Shown here one piece after another: positions 36,266 through 49,550 of a stretch of 64,000 nt of DNA; the stretch's first letter is position 1, and each line of letters begins with the position of its first letter. Under the pieces are notes generated by a model. The model did not search any database. It saw only the letters and a program-made list of their open reading frames with translations, and had not been told where the DNA came from. The position numbers and the translations under genes were made by a program. This DNA is from Parasitella parasitica (Eukaryota; Mucoromycota; Mucoromycetes; Mucorales; Mucoraceae): the NCBI GenBank assembly GCA_025201805.1, contig MU619239.1, forward strand, positions 403,000-466,999, in the 5' to 3' direction.

Positions 36266-37379
36266 ATGGCTCAGTCTACTGATGGTATAAGGGTTGTTGA
36301 CGCCGAGCCTCAACCCACAGCTACACCTACTCAAAATTCATCCTTGAATGCAAATGCTCTCTTGAATAACACTTTAGATGGATTTGCCAACTTGAGCTCT
36401 CGCTTTAACCCGTTCGCACAAAAGCTAAACAAGAGTTTAGGTCAAGTCAGACAGGTAACCTATACAAAGTTTCACACAGAACAAGGCTAATTTGCTTACC
36501 AATGCGATAAAGTATGCTCAAGAGAAATTGGGAACAGCTGAAAATGTCACCGAATTGCCTCAAGAATATAAAGATTTGGAAAAGGTAAATGCTTGAGTTT
36601 TAAGAGGAATCAGTATGGATGGCATGTATTAACTTGATCGAAAGCGTATCGATGCTCTTCGCAGCGTACAAAACAACATGCTCAAAGTTTCTCGCACATA
36701 CAGCAACTCGTCTTATGATTATCCCGTTCAAATTCAAGAATCTCTACTTGGCATGACCAATACTGTCACCAGAGAAATTCAACATTTAACCTTGTCTTCT
36801 GCTGCTGATCGTGCAGCAGAAAATGCTCCTGCTACAGCAGAAGAGCCCAAGACCTTATTACATGGTCTTGCGCGTGTTGCTTCTCAAGGATCTCAAGCTA
36901 TCGGCGTTGAAGAACCTTTAGGAACTGCGCTTTTCAAATATGCTACAATCACCGAAAAAGTAGCAGACGCTCGTGTAAAGATGGACCATGCTATTGTCGA
37001 AAAGTTCAACAAGCCTGTTCAAACCACTCTCAATTCATCGATTGAACAAGCTCTCAAGGCCAGACGCAATGTCCAATCAATTCGTCTGTCGCTTGATGCA
37101 TGCAAGGCTAGATACCGTTCCGCGCGTCCTGAGAGATCAGAAGCAGCTCGTTTGGAAGTAGAACAAGTTGAGGATCAATTTGTTGCAGCAGTTGAAGAAG
37201 CCACCAATTTGATGAAAGCAGCACTGGAAAACCCTGAGCCTTTCCGTAATTTGGCAGATTTAGTCCAAGCTCAATTGCAGTATTTCAAGGAAGCCCATGA
37301 ACTTTTGAGTGATCTTGCTCCAGAATTGGATGAAATGCAAGTAAATCAAGAATCTTTGTACAGAAATAGTCGTGTTTAA
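36266..37379 (+). CDS. GVP36: Gvp36-like BAR domain protein
   Basis: Three exons, 36266-36454, 36480-36584 and 36645-37379, giving about 342 residues. The N-terminal part has the family-typical FANLSSRFNPFAQKLNKSLGQVRQ-like amphipathic region. It is followed by a long all-helical BAR domain (residues about 60-330) with QEYKDLEKRIDALRSVQ, TVTREIQHL and the hallmark ALKARRNVQSIRLSLDACK. BAR proteins of this kind form curved dimers on Golgi and endocytic membranes; yeast Gvp36 acts in endocytosis and vacuole organisation. Introns 1 and 2 are very short (25 and 60 nt as modelled); the first is near the lower limit for fungi, but both splices restore a continuous BAR sequence. Confidence 0.85.
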
Positions 37380-37694
37380 ATTTTTCTTTTCATGATTAAA
37401 CAAAATTTGTGTATTTTATATCTGTCTGACACATTTCAACATGCCATTTGCTTCTGTTAATTTCAGAAGCTCTCTAATTATGAGATCTGACGTAGCAATC
37501 CGAAAGGAAGCTGCCGGAGAAAGTGCTTTATCCTACAACTTTCAGAATTGTGATACTGTATCATTGTTGGAAGGCAATCTTAAAAAATGCGTCGCACGAG
37601 GAGGCTTTCATTATCACATGTCTTCAACAAGCCAAAATCAAGCCGAACCAAATCTATATAATTTTTTTCTTTTTTTTTTTTTTTTTTTCCGAAC
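37380..37694. other. Intergenic spacer with T tract before next ATG
   Basis: Ends with an interrupted T tract at about 37665-37689, immediately before the ATG of the hydrolase gene at 37695. Confidence 0.6.
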
Positions 37695-39877
37695 ATGACG
37701 AATAAACGAAACCATTCTGCTCCTCGTTCAATGGATGAGCAAGTTAACAGCCAGGATACGAATCATTCAGATATGAATATTAGCCATTCTTCTTGGTTGT
37801 ATAGACTGACAACGGTACCGAATTCGAGCACAACAAAGCTAAATGACAGTGAAAAAGAACCTCAGACAGATGGAATGCTAGATAAAGTTGAAAATGATGC
37901 AAACATTATTGTCGAAAAAAATCATGAACAGCCACAACAAGAAGAAAATGCTCCCAATTATCCCGGCATTGGTATTTGGTCATGGTTGGGCTATCCAAGT
38001 TCTCAAGCAGCTACTTGCACTTCCGTTCCTGAATCAGAACCAGCGTCTGCACCTGTTCCAAACGATGATGTGAATACAGCGAACCAAGAATCAACAACGA
38101 ACGCTCATCAGATGAGCGATGTTACAGTTACACCCAAGCAATCCATTTATCATCAGACCCGTAATTCATCTACTGCTTCCACTAAACAATCCTATTGGAA
38201 ATCATTGTTTACATCGAAAGAGGATACCAATAACAATCAGCAAGATTCTGTCATAATCCTTGACAAGGATGATCCTACAGAGCCAGATATACCCGCAACG
38301 GAAAACGCTGCAGAAGGAGAGCAACGGCGACGAAAACAGCCAGTCGCGCCATCTCGGCATAATGTTGTTTTACCAACGTTCAAAGCCCAGTTTAGCAAAG
38401 CAACTGTTCCGCTCCATCATTCAAGCCCTTCCATATTTTCTAAAGCAATCAATGCTATTAATTCAGTTATTTTTCCACGGAGCCCTCCGTCAGCCATTGA
38501 TGATGAGTGGCACTATATCAATCGGCTGTCAACTGTACTGGATTCACTAAAGGTAAACATCTCAAATAAGCGAATAATTATCGTAGGAGTGCATGGATGG
38601 TTTCCAATGAAGGTTCGTATCAACATAAGTTATATGAACACAGTATAATATGCAATGGTAACTTTTGTATATAAAGCTTGTTCGAAGCATGATGGGAGAA
38701 CCGACGGGCACCTCTATCAAGTTTTGTGAGCAGATGACAATGGCAGTAAAGCAATACTTTGAAAATACACATGGAATCACAATACCAGACGAATCTATAG
38801 TCAGTATCCCTTTGCAGTGGGAAGGGAAAGTGCTTGAAAGAGTAGAAAAATTGTACAGCATTATTGAATCAGATTATAAAAACGTGATAGAAGAAGCTGA
38901 CATTGTTCTGTGGGCAACTCATTCGCAAGGAACTCCTGTTTCTGCCATTTTGTTGCAAAAATTGATCCAAGAGAGCATTATCAAAGCCGATAGACAACCT
39001 ATTTGCTTGCTTGCAATGGCTGGAATATCACATGGACCGTTTCCGTCCCTAAAAGGAAGCCTATTTGTAAAGGTAGAAAAATGTACACGCAGCAAGAAAA
39101 ATACAGAATAGCAAGACTAAAAGATTCAATCTGTAGTACTTTGAAGCGGATGCAGCTAGGGAGCTATTTGAATTCATGAACTCTGATTCAGATATATCAA
39201 TACAATACAGAGAAGCCATGGCATATATCTTGCAAAACAAGGTAAAGACTGTACTAGTTGGTTCAATGCAAGATCAGGTTGTCCCGCTGTATTCTGCCAT
39301 CATGTCTGGTATCAGCCATCCCAATATTTTACGGGCAGTATACATTGACGGCCATATCTACACCAAAGACGACTTTTTGATCCGTCTGATTACGTTTGCG
39401 CTTCGATTGCTTAACGTAGGCTTATCAGATCATGGATTTCTCATACATATCAGTGAAGTTCTTGCGGGGAACATCTACGCTTGGGAAGGCGGCCACTCCA
39501 CAGTGTACGAAGAGTTAGATGTATTTATGCTGCCATTGCAATACCTGTTTGAAACGAAACCCGTCGGTCAATTGGAAATCCTAAAACCAGCATCTCTCAT
39601 ATCTCAAAAGCTAAGCAACTCCAGCGACAAAGCAAAGCAAAAGGTATTGGATACAGTAAAGGCTAGATTGGATCCTTTTCAAGCTAAACTGCGACTTAAT
39701 CCTTTCCATCTTCCATGGGCAATGAGGGGCATATGGGATGACCCTAGAATTCTGGATGATGATACGCTAAGTAGCGAGTTGGACAGGCTGCAGGAACTGT
39801 TTGATAGATGGAACCCTACAAGCGCTAGATTGAAGGAAATCAAGTTTAGATTGGAGCCGTTGAAGGCGAGGTTGTAG
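37695..39877 (+). CDS. Alpha/beta-hydrolase fold protein, fungal YMC020W-like family
   Basis: Three exons, 37695-38612, 38677-39072 and 39137-39877, giving about 684 residues. The first 280 residues are polar and low-complexity (Ser/Thr/Gln/Glu). A hydrolase core then starts with RIIIVGVHGWFPMK, where the HG oxyanion-hole motif lies on the intron boundary, and continues with the nucleophile elbow ATHSQGTPVS, in which Ser is the probable catalytic residue. Later come LVGSMQDQVVPLYSA (acid turn) and EGGHSTVYEELD with a candidate catalytic His. The tail is helical with repeats like RLDPFQAKLRLNPF. This matches my memory of an uncharacterised fungal lipase-like family; substrate unknown. Its stop is 113 bp from the convergent KRR1 stop. 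Confidence 0.75.
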
Positions 39878-39990
39878 AATGCAGTATTTGATGCGTATAT
39901 TATTTGACATTGTTTTATTGACTTGGTTATATGTATAAATGTTTCGACTGCAACTACTATATTCAGCTTCCTCTAATATTAATAAACTAT

Positions 39991-41094
<1,104 letters not shown>

Positions 41095-41118
41095 TGCTAT
41101 TGTATTGTTCAAGAGATA

Positions 41119-41158
41119 NNNNNNNNNNNNNNNAAAAAAAAAAAAAAAAAAAAAAAAA
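41119..41158. other. Assembly gap (15 N) joined to an A tract
   Basis: 15 undetermined bases at 41119-41133 are followed by 25 A. This is probably an unresolved homopolymer in the KRR1 promoter. Confidence 0.95.
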
Positions 41159-41476
41159 GAAGGTATTGTGAAAGCTTTCCGCCCTGTTAATTCTACCGAG
41201 GTGGCTTGAGTTGGATGTCACGCATCATGGTTGCATACTTTCTGTTATGTTGATGTAATGCATGATTCAATCAATGCAGCTATTTATTGAAACGATACGG
41301 TATATGCCAATACGAGACTGATTCGAGTTGTGAATCTCTGAAAAATAAAGCACTGTCATGTCAAAATCTTTAGAAATTTGGATTTTATGTAATGAAAAGT
41401 CAGGCAGCTCGAATGGATTCCAAAGATCTCGAATGTTTGGCAATAATTCTTGATATATATACATGTATTGGATCAG

Positions 41477-42915
41477 TTATTCCTCTTCTGCTAAATCAAC
41501 TATGACTGGAGCATCGTCTTCGTCTTCATCCTCATCTTCGTTTTCAGCCACTTTCCAATCAAACTTGTTCAAGATAAAGTATCTAAGCTTTGTATACCGA
41601 GAAACCAGTTTTTCTTCTGATCCTGGAATGTTTCTTTGCAATGTCTGTAATGTCTTGATTAATTATAAAATAACCACACCATATTATGCCTTACCTTTAG
41701 CATGACGCCTGTAAAATTGCCCTCTGACAGTATATCTCGATAGAAATCCTCGGGACATTCATCCAGTTGGAATTGTAGTACGTCTATGATGAATAAATAC
41801 TTGACACCTCTATCGAACCTACCCCCACAAAAAAAAAAATTGCTTACCCATAAACTCTATAAACAGACATGGCTTTTCTGTCATTAGCTCGCTACATGAA
41901 CACAACAGATGGACAAGCTTCTTCCACTGATTGAATCCTGAAAAATTCTGTGCCATCAACAAGCAGACAAATGAAAGCTGCAATTCGCCCAATAACACCT
42001 TGTAATCTATGGCAAGGCAGCCAGTTAATTTGGGCATTTTGAGGCATAGATGTTGGGCTGATTACCATTGTAATAAACATTTTCAAGAAGTTGGCCAGCG
42101 AGCCACGATTTATCCAGGCTCCACCGTGTCACTGTATCTCCCGAGGCACCGTCTGGAAATGACTTGCGTAGATCGAACGCTGTAAAGTCCATACCTTCTT
42201 CTTTTTCAATTGCTTTACCTAATCGTTTATCGTTAAGTGTGTTGATATCTTGATCGGATACATTGACTGATTTGTCTGGCAAATGGGAAACTTTGCCATT
42301 ATTGGGGAGAACCCGTCGAACAAGCCCTGGAATGATGTAATTTGTCAGTTTCTTCCATCTTTGAAAGTAGATGGGCGGTTCAAGAGGATATGGGCCCATA
42401 TTGCGGTCTAAACTTCTGATATCTGCATGCATTTTAGAAGTTGTACGGGCATTACTACGCCTTGTATTGTATCTTACTGGAACGAATACCCTCAAGTTGA
42501 ACGGGGTCTAAATCGGATTCATCTCGAAGATCCTCGGTCTGTGGATCCCATTCTCTTACAAGGATCTGGTAGCCAGCCATAGATGTTTAGATCGTCGCAA
42601 GTTTGCTTTATTGTGGTATTACCTCTTGTGATTCGAAAAAATGAAAAAATCCAGTCCTGATACCTTGAATGCCTTCTTTGCTTGTTGTGCTATAAAGCAA
42701 GACGTTAGTCGCATAATGTAAGCTCGAGTCGAGACGATGTTTATGTACGAAAAGTATATAAAGTGGAGGCCAGGAGGAATAAGCTTGACACCTTTGAACA
42801 TTGGGCCAATTGTCCACGCATTGTAATCAATGCCAAATTCTAGATTAGGCGGTGCGTCCATAAAAAGCATGAAAGCCCCTACATCAAAAAGCTTGTTTGC
42901 GGTTTCTTGATCCAT
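41477..42915 (-). CDS. AAR2: AAR2, U5 snRNP assembly factor
   Basis: Aar2 binds Prp8 and keeps U5 snRNP immature until Brr2 replaces it. Seven exons: 42915-42749, 42689-42623, 42565-42478, 42422-42066, 42006-41848, 41783-41695 and 41644-41477, giving about 364 residues, in line with yeast (355) and human (384). Diagnostic pieces are LFMDAPPNLEFGIDYNAW, FKGVKLIPPGLHFIYFS, GIRTGFFHFFE, LVREWDPQTEDL, LDRNMGPYPLEP, LGELQLSFVCLLMAQNFSGF and QWKKLVHLLCSC. The acidic C-terminus (ENEDEDEDEDDAP) is common in fungal Aar2. A 34-nt homopolymer (T on the coding strand) ends 13 nt before the ATG, and a half X-box (GCATGGCAAC) lies about 95 bp upstream. Confidence 0.93.
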
Positions 42916-42927
42916 TTGACCTTTGTG

Positions 42928-42961
<34 letters not shown>
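42928..42961. repeat. Poly-A tract (T on AAR2 coding strand)
   Basis: 34 A on the plus strand, directly in the 5' leader of AAR2. Confidence 0.95.
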
Positions 42962-42965
<4 letters not shown>

Positions 42966-43242
42966 GCAGTCAGAATTGGTTGCCACTTGAGCTTCATATA
43001 CCCAGTTTATTTGGCATGGCAACGAACCGAATTTACGATTCAAGAACATTTCTACTAGGAATTTTTATTTACAATTAGTATAATTCTTGATGCTTCAGCT
43101 TGGAAGATACATGGTGATAGTGCTGTAGATCGTCATTGTATTCCAATTTGCCATCTATGGTCAAATTGCTAACGTGAAATAATGGATTATCCCTATAAAA
43201 TTGCTGGATTAGTACACGGCTACTTATTTCTAGCGATTCACC

Positions 43243-45246
43243 CTACAGATTGAGTCTTGTGGTTATTTCGGTAAGATTCAAGTCAAGCACTTTACTTATG
43301 AATTCGCCAACTTGGGTGTTTTCATGACTCCCGATCAAATATTCAGCGCCACTCCCATAAGCATACAGATTAACATCAACACCACTATGGCCATGAGTTG
43401 CCCACTGCATTGCAATGTTATTTAGTAAATATCCATGGACACAACGGCAAGACACTTACGCCTAATTGAGCTCGAATGGACACCATGTCTGCTAAATATT
43501 TATCCAAATTGCTCTTTCTCAACAACTGTTTGATTTCCTTTTCTGTTGCGTCCGTGATTCCGAGATTATCTTTCAACACTGTGTCCACAATGAACTTTCT
43601 TGTCAGTGAAGACTGCTGCTTGATCAATTTTTCGAGGTTTATAGTTGAGCTTTTGACTTTGGTCAGCACATCTGGATACCACAGATACTCTGGGTATTCT
43701 TTAGTTACTTGACGTGCTAATGATAAACCGCCGGTTTCATGATCACTGGTTGAAATCATAACCGTGTCGGGATGTTCGTCGACATATTTCTTGACCAGTT
43801 CAACAGTGTTCTGATATTCTAAAATCTCATGTACATGAGTGGCAGCATCGTTCCTACCAACGTTCTGTTAAAATAACGCTCCTATATTCTAATGGATTTT
43901 TGTCACTTACGAGTGTGCGGCCATGTCGATTCGGCTGCCTTCAATCATCAAAAAGAATCCCTTTTCCTTATTCTCAGTTGCCTCGTACAGGATATCTAGG
44001 GCTTTCTTTGACATTTCTGTCAAACTAGGTTGGCTGTCAGGATTTCTGTCGATTTCGTAGTCCATATGCTGCAAGTAAGTTAGTACTTGCATAAGATGCG
44101 CTATAAGGGGTGCTTACGTCTGAGGAAAACAAGCTAATTGCGGGTAATACGCTTCCATCTGAAGGCAGGGCCTCGAACGCTTCTTTACTGTTATGGATGA
44201 CGGTAGTCCAGTTGTAGGAAGATGATGCTTCCTCCAATAGATTGCGGGAATCTGACCTGCAGCCCCCGTCTTTTGAAATCGGTAGGAAGTGACAATACCC
44301 GCCCCCGAACATCAAGTCGACGCTCCTTCCTAACGGGTTGTCACCTATTTGTTGTATTGCTATTGCATTTTCGTTATCTCTGTCTTGCACATGTGCCGAA
44401 AAGGAAGCAGGTGTTGCGTGCGTTATACGAGACGTTGCAACCAATCCGGTCAGCATTCCTTGTCCATGCTTGGCAGATTCTAGCACAGTTCCACAAGGAT
44501 TCAGTTTAGGGCCCACTATTTTTTTTTTTTTTTTTGTTTTGTTTTGTACGTCATTAAGGAAAATAAACAAAAGTGAAAAATGCATGCATTTACCTCCAAC
44601 TGCTCCATTGTACGTTTTCATGTTGCAGCTAAACGCCGTAGCACCAGCAGCACTGTCTGTTACTAGAGTTGATGAGCTCCTTGTTCTAGATTGCCCAACA
44701 TGGATTTTATCCAAGGGCATTTCGTAGTCGTAGGGTTGGTTTTGTGTGTACTGGTAATATGTTCTAGCAAACGAGACTGATGCTGGACCAAGTCCGTCAC
44801 TAATCATCATGATTACATTCTTAGGCTTTTGCAAAGATGCCGTTGATGAGCTCAAGAACCGTGTAGGTTGTTGACCTAGCGACAAACGAGTCAATTTCAA
44901 TATAATAAATGTACAAGGGATAAATTAATTAATTCTTACTGTGAATCCAAGGTTGGCTGACATTGTTGGAACCCTCAATAATGTCTGGCCCTCTCAAACT
45001 CATTGCGATAGCTATTCCAATCACTGATATTACAGTGGTCGTGCAGCCGGTAATAATCCATCTGCGGTACCGGCGCTATTCAATGTTTTAGTATAAATGT
45101 AGCACTGAAAATCATAGGTTCAGTATTACCATACAAGACGGCTGCTTTTCATTCGGAACCCACTCATTGTCTAATGAAATGTCTTCGCTGTATTCTTCTG
45201 TAGAAGATCGAGATGTCTGGTTGGAATCTAGGAGTGGCTCGCTCAT
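43243..45246 (-). CDS. PHO8: Vacuolar alkaline phosphatase (Pho8-like)
   Basis: A zinc/magnesium phosphomonoesterase, likely a type II membrane protein of the vacuole. Seven exons: 45246-45130, 45075-44940, 44875-44594, 44515-44118, 44068-43911, 43853-43460 and 43404-43243, giving about 548 residues (yeast Pho8 has 566). An acidic cytosolic tail is followed by a signal anchor (IITGCTTTVISVIGIAIAM, about residues 45-63). The catalytic domain shows NVIMMISDGLGPASV (metal site), the nucleophile Ser in TDSAAGATAFSCNMKT, GLVATSRITHATPASF, MIEGSRIDMAAHSND, MISTSDHETGG and WATHGHSGVDV. The exon 5/6 junction lies within AAHS-ND and is in phase. Activity is likely intact because all metal-binding residues I can see are kept. 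Confidence 0.93.
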
Positions 45247-46977
45247 TGATAACAAAATTAAAAAAAGGAAACAATGAGAGAAAAAAGTGAAGAAAGAGCA
45301 GTGTGCTTTTGCAGAAACTTAAAACAATGCGGAGATCTAGCCAACAAGCCAGTAAGTCGTCGATCATTTTCTTTTTTGGGATGTGAATTTATTTGCACTT
45401 TGCCTTTTTAAGAGTGGGTCTTATTGAATCCAACACAAACAATTCCTAACGCCTGTTGGCTTCACATCGATTTTGTACATGGTCTTTTAGTTAATATGCA
45501 TATCATATCAAACGAAGTGTAAAAAGTAAAAGAGCGAATTTCAGTCCCGTGTGTATAATTTTATACAAATTTACTAAAAACCATAAATTATCTCTATATG
45601 CGATATATATGATATACGATATTTGAGCAATTCCAAGATCATTGCTGGCCTCACAGTCTTCAAACTAGGAAGAACAACTATTTGGTGGGCACATTGCCGT
45701 CCAAATGAGTTGGCTAATTGATAAACCTATAGGACCTGGATTCTTTTTCTTGACACATCGCGATTATTCATTGTTTCCTCATCGATACAAATATGATAAC
45801 ACGTCCTCACTATTAGTGAACAAATAATAAGAAATACACACGGGCTCAGTACCCTTTGACTAATTGTTTTATTATTGAGATTGGTACAGGGACGTGGGAT
45901 GATAAAGCATATCAAATAGTGGGTCCGTGCCTTGACAGTTGTTTAAATCAGCCTAATGTTGTTGTTGCTATGGAAACCGTGATATTAAGCTATCCAGCAA
46001 CAATTGAGGTGTTTACTGATCTGTATCAAATGCAAATACAAAAATATATAATACACCTATAGCAAACCGCGGATGCTTAGTACTTGTAGGAGATTAAGCA
46101 CTATATTATTGCATTCAAAATCTACATGTGCAGATCTACCACTTATTGATTTTGTCAAAGGGCGGTGAGGTTTTTCAATGTTTCAATTGGAAAACTAGAA
46201 ATATCAAGTGTCTTGTTAGGGAAAGTTAGATTTGCACTGAATCAAATTGGTCGAGAACTTTGCTTTTTTTCCTTCTTTTAGCTTGCAAATAATAGAGAGA
46301 TACAATACGCGATGGTACTCCTCAATTTCATGTCAGATAACAATGTTGCTTATTAGGTTTATGGTAATAGCCAGGCTTGTGTAGGACCTAATGTAAACTT
46401 GAAAATTTTCCATCGAAAATACTCTTGTCAAAACTTTAACGAAAAAGAAAAAAAAATTGCCTTGTTTTATCTATAAATAATGTACTGCTGATTGTTGTAT
46501 GCTTTTTATCTAGAAATGAAGCTTGCCAAATTCTTGTTTTCATGATCTAGATCAGAAAATATGCCTATTATTGTTTCAACACGAATAAAATTGTCCGGTT
46601 GGTGCATACATTAGGTTTGTTGATCCGATCGACCGGAGATCTCATGCTTCGTATGAGGGACATACTTTACCCATTGCCTCTTGTTTATGGCATATCTCCT
46701 GCAGTGCATAATGTAGACATAATGCCTTGTTTTTGCATATAGCAAATGGTAAATTTTTCAAGAAACTAATATGAATTCGTATCATGATCCAAAGCTCTGG
46801 TTGTCCTCATGGATAGCTTGATGAGTCATGATCTGCTGTATTTTTACAAAATGTACTTGTCGCAACAATCCGATTGTCTCCGCCCAAAAAGGATTACAAG
46901 ATGTCTATGTGATATAAAAAGCACGACATGAAAATCACCTATCCTTGTCTTCTCTTGCAAATTTCGTAAATCAGAAA
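45247..46977. other. Divergent intergenic region with X-box
   Basis: 1.7 kb between the PHO8 start and the MFS start. It contains GTTGCTATGGAAAC (45964-45977), close to the RFX X-box consensus. No gene supported. Confidence 0.45.
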
Positions 46978-49060
46978 ATGAAGCATTCAATTGACCTACC
47001 AACAACTGAGGTGATTGCAGAAAATGACTTCAACGGCGATACAACTACAGATCAGACGTATGTGTCTGCCAACGACGCCACTAGTGTTGCAGGAGCAACT
47101 ACATCCAAATGTATAACAGGCAACAGTAAAAAAAAGTGCAAGCTCAATGCGTGGTATAGCCTTATGATGGGTGATATCTACGCTTCAGATGATCCTAATC
47201 TATACTCGCAAAACAAAAAAAATGTCATCATAATGCTGGTAGCTCTCAGTGGGATTGCAGGACCAATGTCGTCCATGATGTACATGCCTGGTATTTTGGC
47301 CGTAGTTCAAGACTTGCATACAACAACTTCTGCTGTGAATGGCACAATATCTGCATTTGTTGTATTTATGGGTATATCTGTAAGTTTTTTTTTTTCTTTT
47401 TTCGTCCATAACGTGCATGAGATTCATTATTGACAATTTACAAAGCCATTAGTTTGGGCCGCTTTGAGCGACACCTATGGTAGAAAGCCAATGTACGTTT
47501 ACAGCGGTATTATTAGCGTGGTAAGTTCCATTATTGGAGCTAATTCCTCCAATATTGGCATGCTTGTTGTATTCCGTGCTTTACAGTCTTTTGGCTCAAA
47601 TGCGGGTTTGACATTGGGCGCTGGTGTTATTGCTGATATGATTCCCGTTGAATCCCGAGGCAAAGCTTATGGTATATTTTATACGTGAGTCCTGATTCTT
47701 TTTTTTTTTGTTTTTTTTTCTTTTTATAATAACGTGTGATAATTTTATATTCTGTAGTGGCCCTTTATTAGGCCCTGTCATTGGTAAGTGTATTTGATCT
47801 CTTGCTTCATCATACACAAATCGTACTTACGTCTTTCACATATAGGCCCTACAATTGGTGGTATGTACATCATGCTAGGCTTTTTGAGTTGCGTACATCT
47901 ACTAATCTGATGCTTTTACAGGCTTTCTTTGTCAATATTTGGGTTGGAGATCCACATTTTATTTTACAGCCATCCTATGCGGAGTTTTGCTGATATTCAG
48001 TGCATTTTTTCTGCCAGAGACACTAAGGAAGCAAAGGCCACAAGAAAAACAGCTCGACGACACCCTATCTTCTACGAGCACTACGATACATGTCAAGAGT
48101 AGCTCGTCCTCATCGCCGTCCTTTTTGGCTACACTGTACACCAGTTTCCATCCCATGATTACCATGCTATACGATCCGAATGTTATTCTTTTGATGCTGT
48201 TTAACAGTATTATTTTTGGAAGCTTATATATTTTGAACCCTACCATCACTCAAACATTCAAGCACATCTACGGCTACACTGAATGGCAAACGGGCTTGTG
48301 TTTCCTCTCTTTGGGATTTGGTTTTATGCTAGGTTCTATTATCAGCGGACGGCATTCCGACTATATCCTAAGAAAGCTCTCCAAAAAAAATGCCGATGGC
48401 AAAAAGATCGTTTCTGAAATGCGTTTGCAAGCTGCAGTGCCATCATTTTTTCTCATGCCTGCAGGTTATTTGATTTATGGCTGGACTACAGAGAAGCAAG
48501 TAGGCGTCTATGCTCCTCTTATTGGTTTATTCGTTTGTAAGTTCAACCCATTTGTATCTTTTTATGGCAAGTGTTGGCTCGATTCTCATGTGTACATTTT
48601 TAGACGCACTGGGGCAGATGTGGGCTTTTACTCCAACTTCGGTCTATCTTGTCGATTCAAAGCCAGGTACACAGACATGCTTTTACGATGCCCTACATTT
48701 CAATTAATAATGTATCTATATATATATGTAGGCTATTCAGCAACTGCAGTTGGTGTAAACAGCTGTGTTCGCTGCATTGTTGCTGCAATTACAACGGTGT
48801 TTTCTAGTGCTGCCGTGGATGGTTTGGGTAATGGTATCATGTTTACTATTCTAGCAGTTGTTGGAATATTGAATGGTGGATTTGTTGTTGCTTGCTATTT
48901 GAAAGGCACTAAATGGAGACGAACATTTGAGCAAAAGCATATGCCGGATTTATACATTTTGAATAACCCTGACCTGGCGGGTGTGTCTGCAGTTGTCAAG
49001 CAAAATGAAGAACAAGATCTCGAAAAGGTTTATACTCAACATAGTGCATGTATTGCTTAG
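46978..49060 (+). CDS. MFS multidrug transporter, DHA1 (Tpo/Qdr-like) family, with micro-exons
   Basis: Seven exons: 46978-47379, 47446-47684, 47758-47783, 47846-47860, 47922-48536, 48604-48666 and 48732-49060, giving about 562 residues with 12 predicted helices. The 60-residue soluble head precedes helix 1 (IIMLVALSGIAGPMSSMMYM). Motif A is AALSDTYGRKP. The antiporter motif C (TGPLLGPVIGPTIGGFL) is spread over exons 2-5, including exons of only 26 and 15 nt; splicing them restores the motif exactly, followed by CQYLGWRSTFYF. Proton-coupled DHA1 carriers export drugs, polyamines or organic acids from the plasma membrane. I take the ATG at 46978 (MKHSIDLPT); upstream in-frame codons have no ATG. 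Confidence 0.88.
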
Positions 49061-49550
49061 ACCATTTGGATATGCATTTTCATTACCTTTTTTTTTTTGT
49101 TTTTTGTTTTTTGTACACTTATTTTCTGTTTATTCCTACTATATCACTATATTATTATACAACTTGCATCAACTCATTTAATCATACGTATATAAATATT
49201 TATGTTAATGCCTGGCAGCCATTTATTCTTTCCGGATTACATGTAAAAAAGAGACCGCATGCGACCAAAAGGGGGCCAGCCCAGTTTAGTTTCTGACACA
49301 GTCATATTATAGCAATCTGTTGTTATGGTAACATGTTGAGATAAAAGATTTAAAAATAAACATGAAGCGTACAAACATTGGAACCCCAAAGTTCGTGCAT
49401 AAGTGTTATGTGAGCACATTGACTTTCCACGTGGACATCACATCCCCCCCTAAAACATGAAAGAGTGAGTGACTTGTCGCACGATGGGAGATGTGCCCCA
49501 TTCCAAACCACGAGTGGGCCCGCTTGGAGTGGGGTTTTTGGTTGATAAAC
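49061..49550. promoter_or_regulatory. Promoter region of J-protein gene with X-box
   Basis: Contains GTTGTTATGGTAAC (49319-49332), an RFX-type palindrome about 220 bp upstream of the J-protein ATG, and a C7 run near 49444-49450. No gene. Confidence 0.4.

Noticed and set aside
49081-49180. Plus-strand frames rich in Phe/Tyr after the MFS stop
   Set aside because: Low-complexity T-rich 3' flank with no coding signal.
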